From: Holacanthus passer
Taxonomy: Eukaryota > Chordata > Actinopteri > Pomacanthidae
Length of the DNA stretch: 64,000 bases
Reading direction: 5' to 3'
Assembly: GCA_025331565.1 (NCBI GenBank)
Contig: JAFREQ010000034.1
Location: forward strand, 2,852,001-2,916,000
The notes under the pieces were generated by a model. That model worked only from the letters and a program-made list of their open reading frames with translations, was not told the DNA's origin and did not search any database. A program made the position numbers and the translations under genes. Below, one piece after another: positions 50,323-62,200 of this stretch (positions within the stretch are counted from its first letter, which is position 1; every line of letters begins with the position of its first letter).

Positions 50323-51559
50323 ACCATGATAAAATGACTGATGGACTGATGACTAATAAAGGAATATCTTAGCAGCGGATTATGATCTTTCAAATATGTA
50401 TAATATATACATTGCTTATTATTTCAATAATCTACATGTAACAGAGACATTATATTTATTAAACTGAGCTTATTTTCAGAATAATGTGGCATGTGAGGTT
50501 ACAAAAACTGATGACTTTTAATTTAATAAGGTCAGATAATTAAGGTATAAAAAAATTTTTTTAGTTTAACAAATGCATGTTTCAGGTCAGACTGTTAACA
50601 TTTTCTTGTATTTTGCTTTTATTATTTTTAAAGCTCAAAACCAGAGAAACCACTATTTACATGCCAATTACCTTGAGCTCCTTGTTTAGAGACCTGGTGT
50701 AATAATAAATGCGAGCAACGATTATCAGCTAGAAGCACTGTCTGAAATCATTCATTTCAATCAATAATATTAAACAAACTATAATGATTCCACTTCCTGT
50801 AGTCGGATAAGGCAGCTGACTGGTTTGATTATGCAGTAGAAGAGGCGGTTTGAGTACTTTTAGATCTCACTAATGGGATTGTCAGGATCATGTCTTAAGT
50901 TGGCAGGAGGTAAGAATAGTGACTTTTGCTCTGAAAATATAAACTGTGATGGCCACATATTTATTAACAGACTGTTGTATTTGCTAATGCACTGTTTAAT
51001 CTGAATTTATGGTGGTGAAGTTAAAACACATGGAGCAATTCTCTGCTGTCCTTTAATGAGGCATCAACCTCATTACATATATGAAACTAAAAAAGTGAAA
51101 CACATAAATCTGGGTAAACCCTGACAAACTGTACAGGTTTGCACAGATCAGAAATAAATAAATTCAAACCAAACTGCAAACGGATAAATATAACAGGAGA
51201 TTTAAATTAGCATTCTCCAGAGGTTTTCTGTAAGTACAGCAGGATTTGCTGCTGCAGTGGGATTGTGTAAATGTGCTTTGTGTTAAATGTGTGGTCCAGG
51301 CTCCTTCTCTTGGTTATATTTATACTCCCTCCCTGTGATCCTCACTGTGACCTCAGTGTGACAGAGTGAACGGAGGTCAGGCCTGTCTGGATGAGATTGG
51401 CACAGGTTCTTCATCGTATACATTAAACTCGAGTGACAAGGACATGAGTTTGTTCCTTATATCTACTTATTTAAATTTGTTTATCATTTCTTATTTAATA
51501 TACAGGCACAGGTGATCTATTCAGTTTGTTTTCCTCAGGTTCTGGTGACACGTTTTTTT

Positions 51560-51780
51560 CTTATAAATAATATTTTGAAATCACTTTTTGCACATTCATG
51601 GTACTGTAAATATTCCTGTACATATCTTTTTAATCCTGATTTTATTCTCGATTTGTTTTTGTAATCTCTATTTTTTAATTTTATTCTTTCAAAAAGTTGT
51701 TCTTAGCGGAAGGCAAAAGAAGAATTTCATTGTACAGGGAAACTTGTTTGACAATAAATGCTTTGACCTTTGACCTTTAT
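51560..51780 (+). mobile_element. Truncated non-LTR retroelement 3' end
   Basis: A T-rich segment beginning near CTTTTTGCACATTCATGGTA is followed by AGAATTTCATTGTACAGGGA and TTGACAATAAATGCTTTGAC, with a CTTTGACCTTTGACCTTT simple end. The core TTTCATTGTAC...GACAATAAA is characteristic of fish LINE 3' ends. No reverse transcriptase remains. Confidence 0.6.
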
Positions 51781-52810
51781 GAACATAAGATACCTGTATT
51801 GAACTCACAGAAAAATACAAAACATTGGTATCACAATAAAATACTAATTCCTATTGCTCGTATTTAATTGCACTTTATTCTGTTTATTGCTCTAATAATC
51901 AAAGTTGTGTACTTGTATGCCATAATTTTTATGATTATTTAATATATGATCATGGAAGGTTAACTGTAAAGACTTTATCTTCTATATAAAGTTCTACTTT
52001 TTGACTGGTATGCAGCCTAAATTAAAGCAATTACATAACAATGTTAGTATTTGCTTGTATCCTTAAAGTGAGAGGATTAATCACATTTAATATTCAACCT
52101 TTAACTTGGGTTTAAACCTCCACGTCTCACCCTTTAACTGGGGCTATTTGTCAAGGCTTCAACTTCCTGGGTGTACAACTTCTGTCGGACTGTGACTGAC
52201 ATGGCAGGAGTCCCGCTGCACAGCAGGTTGCACGCTAATTAGCCCTGATATTTTAACTGCAGCCAGGAGGGGGGGGGGTGCTAAGCCTGAGCAGCAGCAC
52301 ACGTGTGAGCTTGACGGATGATGAGCTTCAGGGCGTCCCGCTGCGACTGGGATCCAAACTGCATTCACATGGTGGAGGCTAGACAGCTGACAGGAGACCG
52401 AAATGCCTCCTAATCATATTTAATTCAATTTAATGCAGACTACGTGTTCTGGGAAATTGTTTCTTTGTTCACTTTAAGCTGTGAGAGGCTGGTGGTGGAT
52501 TCCTTTATGTGGGAAAAATATTTGTTTCAGAAAGATAAATCATGCCTTCGTGACAACTCAAACTGTTGGTAACCTCTTTCATTTAGCTCTGAGGGGAGGT
52601 GCCTTCCTCGCACAGGAAAGCCCACAATCAAGGGGACTCACAGTTCTGAGTCACTCACTCACCATCATGACTCAGCAGGGGGGTCTCTCTGCTATTTTCT
52701 CCCATGAGTCAGGACACAATAAATCTGCCCACCCCTAGTCAACCTCACCCCCTGCGACCCATCAAGCTCCTTAAGACTGAAGACAGATGGAAGCACGAGG
52801 GCTTGTCCCA

Positions 52811-52833
52811 TGTGTGTGTGTGTGTGTGTGTGT
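52811..52833. repeat. (TG)n microsatellite
   Basis: About 11 TG units in intergenic DNA. Confidence 0.9.
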
Positions 52834-53930
52834 AGGCTTTGTGGGAGTGGGTGATGAAGCACTTCTTGAAACTCTCTGCATCACAGGGAGGGATCGGCAG
52901 GCCGCCTGTGAGCCTCTGATAAGGGTATCAGCTCACCTATTCTGTGGCAGTTCCTTTGTCCTTGAAAAGAGCGAGCTGACCCCAGGTGATATTTGGACGA
53001 TCTCTAAAATAACTGCACCCTCTCTACCTTTCATGTATAACAAGTGCAGGCAAAACATGTATGATCAAATGTTTTTGGCCTTGTGAGCGTTTCACACGCT
53101 CTGTCACGGCAAACTGTCTGAAGAGACTTTGCCAACCAGGCAGCTGGGTTAGAGTAGGCTAATTAGCCTCTCTTATCATGATCACAGTGCCCTTGAGACG
53201 GCTCTTCTGTTTGGTGTTTGTTATGCTGTCTGTAAATTTGTACATGCTTTGTTTTTGTGGTGATGATCACATGCTTGACACAGCAATTAGGAGAGCTGGC
53301 GTGAAATGGCAGGTGGCTGAATATCACTGGGAAACTTGGTGATCTGATGGCTGTGCAGTTGTTCAGGTTGCTAAATGTAACAGAAAATAAGATGTCGTGA
53401 CAGGAAGGAAGGTTTGAAAAGGAAAAAATCAATCCACACCCTCCAAGAAAAGAAACCAAAAAAGTGAAATTGGGAAATGAAGGGACTCAAACAAAAATTT
53501 TACATATTTTTTGGATTCATGTGTTATAAATTAAGTCATTTTTTTTTTGTCAAAGATCTAAACCCTTGAAATGTCCTTGATCTTTTTCTCTTTTTCTCGG
53601 TATTGACATACCATTATATCAACATCCCAAGTTACTGTAACAAGAATCCTTGTTGGTATATAATAAGAATTTTCACATTTTGCATATGTCGTAATATCTC
53701 GCTCAAATATAACACATAAAGAAGAAGCCAAACCAGTTGGTTAGATACAAAACAGAGAAAACTCTACAGCCTTGTAAAGATGAGTGAAGGGACTAAAGAT
53801 GGAAGAGAAATGAGGGAACATTATGCCCAGTCATAGATTGTCACTGAGCCTTCAAGTGCTTTCTAAAAGCGTGTTTAACTCCCTTTATGCAATGGTGAAG
53901 TCCGAGTCATGTGTCCAAAGCCTCAGCAGA

Positions 53931-56122
53931 TTTCAGTCCAATCTCAGAGTGATTAGCAAGGCTTTTCATTCTATCCTTAGCTTCCCATGTATCTGATTAG
54001 TGGGTAGGCCCGCTTCTGGAGGGAGGCTTTTGAACTGGTTTCTTGTTTCTCTGCTTGCAATAGCTGCTGGTGTTTCTTTGGGAGTTTACATGCTGTGGCT
54101 TTGGAACTATTTATTTTCACTTTGGTTTGGTTGGTTTATCATTGTGGATCATGTGAGTACATATAGTCTATATACTGCACATTGTGGCTTGACTGCTTTA
54201 TCTCTTGTACATTAAATGTTATTTGCACAGTAGTAGTAATAGTTTAGAGAATGATGCTGCAAACTCCAGTTGCAAAAGATCAAATTAACTTGGAATTGAA
54301 GTTGTGTTGAGTAGTAGTTTGTGTTATCTGCGCAAAGAAAGGATGCAATTATCCATGTTAAACTGGATGAACTCAGGCTGGCCTGTAGGCAGGATGTGAT
54401 TTTTATTTTCCTTGTTTGAACTGTTTTAGGAGCCTTGGTTGGCAAACGTGGCACCTTAGGGATAAATAGCATTATTCTAGGGATCCAAGGCCACATATGT
54501 TTCCTGGTCATGGTGAGTAAAAAAATGGTTTTTGCATTTGTAATCCACTGAGTAGAAACAGACGCTTCATTTGTTTTAGCAGCAGCTAGTTTGCAGAATA
54601 ATTGTCTCTGCCATGTTTTTACCTTCCCTGTACACCTGTAATGTTGGCATCCTGCAGAAAAGCATCTCTAAAATTACATTTTTACAGAAGCATTTGTTGC
54701 CATTTCTATTTGTGGCTATGCATCTTTACAATTTTGTATTTGATGTTATGCTTGGCTTGTTTCTGAGGTCGTGAAACATATGATGGACAATGTCAGCATC
54801 CAGTATGACTGTGCAAGACTACTCTACTGTAGGCCACATATGATATGATTTATATGACGCTATGGACAGAATAACTTTTTCTACTCAAGCTATATTAAAT
54901 CCAAATGCCTTTGAAGGGCTATAAATGGGTTCAACCTCAAGACTAAAAGCCTGAGGTTGGCAACATGGCACATAAGAGTATTTACACTGACTTGCTGCTT
55001 TACTTGCACATCTATAACATTGCTTATACAAGAACAAGGACAACAGCCAAACCTGTTCTTTATATGTGTCAGTCAAGCTTGGCCCATTTTTGAGTCACAG
55101 AATTTGACTCATTTTTATTTTTCCATTTCATAGTGGGCTCGCATCCCTTTTCTATCAGGCAACAATGAATTGTCTTTACCCCCTAGTATTGTCACTGTAA
55201 GTAAGCATTGTGCTTACTGCAGATATTGCTGCTTTTTATAGGTAATCCTTGCATTATTGATTGCGGGAAAATCTGGCTAAGATTGCCTTTTCTTCAGTGA
55301 CAATCACCGAGGTAATGTCCACTTTCACCATGTGCAGGGAGTTAAGCTTGTTATTTAAAGTCACTTGGAGGATTTTCTTTGTGGCTGTATCCTCATTATC
55401 CCCATCTTCATTTACACTTTGATCTTCTAAGCACTCTCTGCATACAGTATGTAACAAGCGTGTCATGTGCATCCTGCTTAAAAACGTAGCAGATATTTGC
55501 AATGATGAGTGATTTAAAAAGCTGCCAAACTGTGAATGAATCTATTCTTAATCTGGATATATTTGTCTGTTTTTTGTCAACCATGGTTTACATAAAAAGG
55601 TGCACGATGAGTATGAAAAATACATGAAAAAGTGTATGAGAGCATGTTAGTCTCAACAAAATAATTGTTAAAGTTAAGCCAAGATATCTAAAGTAGTAAA
55701 TCTGGAACCATAGAAGATTCTTAGATAAGCGCTGAAATGTTCAAGAATAAAACAGCAAATCCAGTTGCTTTTGACTTTGTACTTCTCGATAAATGTAGAA
55801 CAGTATTGTGCTGTTTACACCTACGGCCTTCAAGGTGTCTCTTTGTGAGGATTTTCTTTTTCAGACGAGCCTTGTCAGCCCTCATCAAACATTTTTACTT
55901 TAGACTTAAGCACTTTAGAGAAGGTGCCAAGGAGTCATGCTGGGTTACTGGGAAAAGCTAAAATGGGCACAAAAGTGCAAGTGCAAGTTCACTGTTTGCA
56001 CGCAAGTCAGCTGAGTTGCATGTATAAGAAACTTTTATTTGCCTTGAACATGTAATGTATTACTTTAAGCTGCTTTCTAGCTTGTTCTTCAAGCTGTTCT
56101 GTTGTTTTAATTTGTCTTTCAG
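53931..56122. other. Upstream region or first intron of the rp1l1-like gene
   Basis: The exon at 56123 starts at a good acceptor, so a non-coding first exon should lie upstream, perhaps within this stretch, but none could be fixed. The sequence is AT-rich with no recognised coding content. TAATCC words (for example near 54541 and 55243), which can bind CRX/OTX factors of photoreceptors, occur but are too short to be evidence alone. Confidence 0.4.
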
Positions 56123-56288
56123 CCTGGGATGAGTGGGAGCCATGCAGATGTGTGGCGCAACACCTTTCCCTAGGCAGCACTGGAGAGACACGACAGCCCC
56201 CTTTAACTGTTTGCCTATGCTGACCTGCCGTCCTCTCCTGCTCACCTGAGACCATCCTTCATCCAAAGCCGAGAGACTACCTCCCAAA
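56123..56288 (+). other. 5' UTR part of rp1l1-like exon 2, with two upstream ORFs
   Basis: A strong acceptor (TTTTAATTTGTCTTTCAG, ending at 56122) opens the exon. Upstream ORF 1 is 56129-56173. Upstream ORF 2 is 56142-56249 and is in the same frame as the main ORF, separated from it by the TGA at 56247-56249 and 39 further bases. These could lower translation of the main frame. That the segment is in the mature mRNA is inferred from the acceptor. Confidence 0.5.
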
Positions 56289-59200
56289 ATGTCCTCCCAC
56301 AAACGCAACTTCCAGTGCTTCAATGCTGTAGGCGGTGAGGGCGGCCACAAGTCCTCTCCCCCCTTCAAGCATCACACCGGCCGGCTCCCCAGGATCCCCC
56401 AGCATGGCATGGTGGCCCATCATGAACCTCCGGAGGAATGCTACCTTTGCTCTGAGTACAGACACGCCCAAGCCCTGGAAGCGTTAGAGACCCAGGCCAC
56501 ACCTTTGTATCACGCTCATCCACCGTATCACCACCATCATCCTCACCAGTACGTTCTCAGGGGACCGGCCAGGCCCGAGGAGCACCCTGTGGCACATTCA
56601 GGCCACAACCGCCACATTCATCATCACCGGCACAATAAGAGGGTGGTGATGGTGAAGAACAGCGACCCTGCCTTCAGGAGGACCATCGTCTTGCACCGCA
56701 GGAGTCTACGCAGTTTTGGGCTTTTCTTAGAGGAACTTTCTGAGCTCATGCAGTATCACATCAGGAAGCTGTACACTGTGGAGGGCCGCAAGGTAAAACA
56801 CCTGGAGTGTTAAGACTTGGATATGTTTATTTTTCATGTTCTTTTCTCTGTTTTCTCTTACATAACTTGCAGAGTTGGGCAGCGCAGGGGTTATATGAGA
56901 TTTTGCTCTATTACGTGTTCAGGAAACTTCTTTTTCCAAGAGGAAGTTTCTGTGCTGGACTCAAAGTAAATACCTCCCCTTGTGTTTTAATGAATGGAAA
57001 AGGATGGGTGAATCTGAAATTAACAGTTGCACTATGAGTTCTGTTGATTCACATTAATTTGGCTTTAAAAAAGTATTCTGAAAAGTATGTTGGTGAAGAG
57101 TTTTGTTGCACACTGTTATTCACATCTGAGATTGAAAACCAGAGTGAAAGAGAGGCCTCTAGTGACAGAACTGATTCCTTACTAAATCCCAGTCGAGAGC
57201 TTTGTCAACCATCGGCTCTGCTGCACACACACAATTTCAAAACACAATTTTATGACAAAGTATAGCACATTTTGAACCTTGGAATATGGTATTGTAGCTT
57301 ATTAAACAGGAACAAACAGCACTATGAAATACAGAACCTCAGCATCAGAGACAGCTTAGTTAATAATCAGGGTGAAAGGATATTATTACATTATTATCAT
57401 TATCATTTTTCAATAGCTGACGTCATTGGACTATGATTATTAGTCTGTCACATTATGTCCTGGGATTTTCAAAATACATGTACCTTATACGTATTACATT
57501 ATTGGCTGTAAATTGAGAAAATTACACTAAAAAAAAATATCAATTGAATCCAATTAGTGCATCTTTTGTCATGAAAATAAATAAGGACATTGGATGGTTA
57601 CAACCCTCTTTATTTTTAGAGAATGATTTATGTTTTCTTTGAAATCCTTTGCCATATATTAGTAACTTTTTCATGCTGTGCCAAAATGACTTCTGAAACA
57701 GGACAGTCTACCTTGTGCTCTTAAATCCCTCAGAAACGTACAGAAATATCCAACATCTGATTTTGTTAGCATTAAAATCCCCATGATATTCTGTTTTATG
57801 TGTGTTTGACTGGACACTTTTGTAGATATATAGAACTAGATATAAGCAGCTTTTTAACATTTACACAACAAATACAATCACATAATATCAGGTTAATTTA
57901 GTTTACTAGTTTGTTACAATCAAAATCTAGTGGGATAAATATTTTGAGTGTCTGCATGAGGGAATGAAACGGGGATATTCCCCCACACACACACATTTAG
58001 ATTGTGGGTATCTCTCCGAAACCCCATTAATCTTGGTCAAATCAGAGCTATTTTTGAGAGAGGAAAAACAGGTCAATGTTGAAACTCCACTTCCTCTACT
58101 TTGATAACAGAGGTGTCTCAGAAATGTGTCTTCAACAGCGGCAATTAATTATCTTCACCTGGGCTTTGTGTGACCGCGGATGAAGCCATTCATCCACCCT
58201 GCTGAGTGGATTTAAAATTCAAAACTGCACTTTCATCAAAACTGACTGCTAGTGAACAAAATAAAATCAGACAAACTCTCAATAATTTAGTCTGCGTGCT
58301 TTCACTGAGTTTCATAGCTGTCAGTTGTGAACAGAAACAGCCGTTAAGTGTCATAAAAATGTAAAAGCAAAGATAAATGAAATACATCGGAAGAGCAGTA
58401 TTTGCTCTACAGACTACTTCACCAGATAAGAACATGTAATAGAAATTAAACATACATATTGGTTTTATTTTAAAATGCAGAAGTAGTTAATGGCAAAATT
58501 ATCACTGTCTGGTTAAAACCATTGATCTTTAGACATTAATGCGTCTTTTTAATCTTGGTGACGGTGTGGTTTTAAACAACCAAGTGTTTTATGAGTCATA
58601 AATAGCACAATAAAATGTGTAATCCTTAAACCAATATGTGATCCAGTATGTGTTTATCAGCATGGAAGCCAAATACAATAGCTACTTTTATTAGGCCTCT
58701 GTAAGGAGGATGTTAGGGAAAGCAGGTCAGCGCACACTCACCCCCTAGATTAGCATTCAGTCATTCAGGCTAATCACATGTGAGAAAGAAGATTGTGATA
58801 ATAATAATGATGATGCATGATATTAACCATCCGCTTTTGTGAGGCACCTTCGTAACAAGCATAAAGACAGACTTTGGTTTCCGTTGTATTATAAATTTTA
58901 GGAGAACGATGTGTCTTAAAGCAAAATAAATCAAAGCAATGATGCTGTGTTAATGGATTACAATGCTCAGGCCAATGTGTTTGCTTGCCTATACAATTTG
59001 TTTCAATTACTACGTTCACACACGCATCAAGCTTGAAATACTGCTGAACAATACCCATGGCTCTTTTAAGTGACAATGGCAACTCACCATTGCAAGAATA
59101 CGCCGTCATCTAGTGAAGTTTCCCTGAGATCATCCTGGATTATCTTGCCTTGACTCACTGCTTGACTCAAAGTCTTCCTTTGCAGGGATTTAAAGCATTC

Positions 59201-62200
59201 AATTGAACAAAAGAGGGGATTATGCTTAGACCTAATTACATAATTCTCATCATAACACTTGTTCTCTGTAAGTATTTTATATTAGATATAGTTTTGTATG
59301 TTTAGCAAAAGAACAGACATTTACTAACATCATGACTGCAAAATAACAGACTAACAAATTCCAGAACTCATGGACACTTTCAATATTAAATAATATTACT
59401 TGCTGCTATTTCTGTAATAAAAAGGTAATATGGACCAGAAGTTTTGATCTCGGATAAGTAAAAGTGACATTAAAGGACAGGCTGTGCAGCTCAGTGGGTA
59501 GAAGCACCAACACTGCAGCCAAATTTATGAAACTGTTGGAAGCATGGTAAATTACACAGTTCTCACAGGTTGGTTGATGAGTGGGCCAGAAGAACAGATT
59601 CCCTGTATAATTAGTAACATTACAGGTAGAAGGTGTTAAGGCTGAAAAACTGCACTAGATATGCCTCATTGTACATCTTAAGGTGTTCTACGTCCAGGTT
59701 ACTCACACCTACATTGCCTAGAGAGGCTGACAAGAACTGATAGCCAGAAGAAAGAAAGATTTATTTTTTCTTCAAAGCTGGTCGAGCAGTGTCTCTGTAA
59801 GAAATATGGCAAGATGTTGCAGATGTTTTAAATTGCAATTTTGTATAAAGCCAACATCAGTCAGAAATCTACCTGCTAAAATTTCCTATCTGTTTCAAAT
59901 TATGGCATGTAAATCAAACACGTTTGCAATTCCTCTGTCTGTTGCCTTTATTTTGATATAAATTTTATTCAGTAAACAGACTCACTCTCAACAAATACTG
60001 TCTGTTCTTTTGCCACAGATTGACAATGTTCAGAGTCTCCTGCAGTGCCCCACTTTCCTCATCTGTGTGGGACGTGAGCCCTCGCACCCGTCCATCGTGG
60101 AGAATTTTCGCAAAACATCTGATGACAGACTTCCGAAGCTGAGCGTGAGGTCACGTCCCAGTGAAGGGCATGAGGGTACAAGAAACAAATTATTGCCAGA
60201 GAGACTTCATTTCTGAATTTTAAATTGAATTAATAATTACATTCCTAACACTGTTTCTTTGGAAAAGGATCTGCAACATACAGTATAGTTGTATTGTACA
60301 CAATGTGCAAAAGAGACTAATGTCATCCATTTTTTTCTATTTTTTTCATGTCTTGATGGTAAACCAAGGACTACCAACAAAGAAAAGTATCAGTCCAAAA
60401 CTGGAATCTGACACCAGAGCCACCAGGCAATCGGTGTCATCCGACAAATCATTACCAGATGGAACCGACTCTCCGGATAATGTGGACTCCTGCCCACCCA
60501 CTGCTGATGGAATGAGAGACGATGATATTGAGAAACGGGTTCGTGTTAACAAAGATGGCAGTCTGTCTATGGAAATGAAAGTGCGCTTTCGGCTACAAAA
60601 TGATGAAACATTGCACTGGTCAACAGAAGTAAGAAAGACAACAGGCAAGACCAACGAGTACCTCCAAGAACACAGTAACCCTTATTTTGCACAAGTTAGT
60701 GATAGAAGCTATTCAGAATCTGAAAACATCACTGCTGGTGAGCAAGATGAGGCGTACATCACAAGGCGCTATCAAAGACATACAGAGGAGCCTCACTGTC
60801 CTCACTGCTGCAGTCACTGCCAGGATTATGACATCTGGAAAAACGTCCCAGGGACACATGGGGCAAGTCGCTGCATTCGAACTTCAAGCTCAAGTGCATC
60901 CTCACATACAATGGTTTCTAGAAAGACAATGGTTGAGAGGCAGACTATGTCTCGATCAAGCGAAGAGCATACAGAACAAGTGGTGGAGAGAGAAACTTGT
61001 GTCAAGCAGACTGTTGAAGCAGCTGAAACTGTAGAGTACTGCATCATCAGGAGTGAGGCTTGCTCACCAAAAAGCAAGGTGCAGTCGCCCACACTGGATA
61101 ACTGTGAGGTCAATGTCGAAATTTCTCAAACAACAGAGCAAGAAGAACAAACAGGATCTCTATTAACAGACCACGAGGAGGATCAAAATGATGGGGAGGA
61201 TGATGTCCCACAGAGCGATTTAAGTGCAGTGTTGGACACAGGATCACCTATGCAACATTTATCCCCAAGCCCCACAGACAGAGCATCCAATGCTTCAGGG
61301 CGCTCAAGCAAGTCAAGAAAATCCAAAAAAACATACACTTGTAACTGTGGAGTGTCTAATGATCCTGAGGATGATACAAAACGACAAATCCAGGGCCAAG
61401 CTGAAGAAGGAGATGAGATACAAAGAGATCAATCAAGTGCCATGTCTGTTAAATCAAATGCCTCTGGCAGATCAAATCAGTCTGAAGAAACACAGAATGC
61501 TGAATCTGGAGATGTAGAGGAGAACAGATCCAAAAGTGCCATGTCAGTTCATTCAAATGCCTCAACAACATCAAAATCCAATGTGGCAGCTGAAGAACAT
61601 AAATCAGAGGAGGATGTTGATGAAGAACGAGTGGTAACTCCCATGTCATCAAAATCCAAAGCCTCTATTAAATCAAAGGGATCAAGAGTATCTGCTAACC
61701 CAGATGAAGAACAAGCTGAGGAGGAAACTGAGCAAAGGACATCCAGTGCCATGTCAGCTACATCAAATGCTGAGGAAAGCATTGAAAACCCATCTGAAGA
61801 AAATGAGAATGAAACTGGACAGAGAACACAAAGTGTAATGTCTGTGAAGTCAGATGTTTCTGCAAAGTCACAAACTTCTGATGCTCCACCCAAAGATAAT
61901 TCAGAGGAAAAAACTGAGGGGAGTATACATTCTCCTGTGTCATTAAAGTCAAAAAGTGTTGATGAAAATGTTGAGGATGAAGAGGAAGCTGAAGACACTG
62001 GAGAGGATCAAGAGAGAGTGCCAAGTGTCATGTCATCCAAATCAAATACCTCTGTAATATCCACACATTCAAAAGCATCTAAGGTTCAAGATGAAGAAAA
62101 TGCTAAGGAGGGTACTCAAGAGAGACCATCGAGTACCATGTCAGCAAAATCGGCAAAGTCTAAAACCTCTGATGTGGAAGTGCAAGATGAAGATGCAAGA

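Larger units (their letters stand above)
49912..53930. other. Intergenic stretch with retroelement remnants
   Basis: No gene was recognised. It holds retroelement-like tails at 50180-50322 and 51560-51780, (TG)n at 52811, and complex segments at 52880-52990 and 53080-53220 that may be conserved regulatory DNA. Open frames here are short and lack motifs. Confidence 0.5.
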
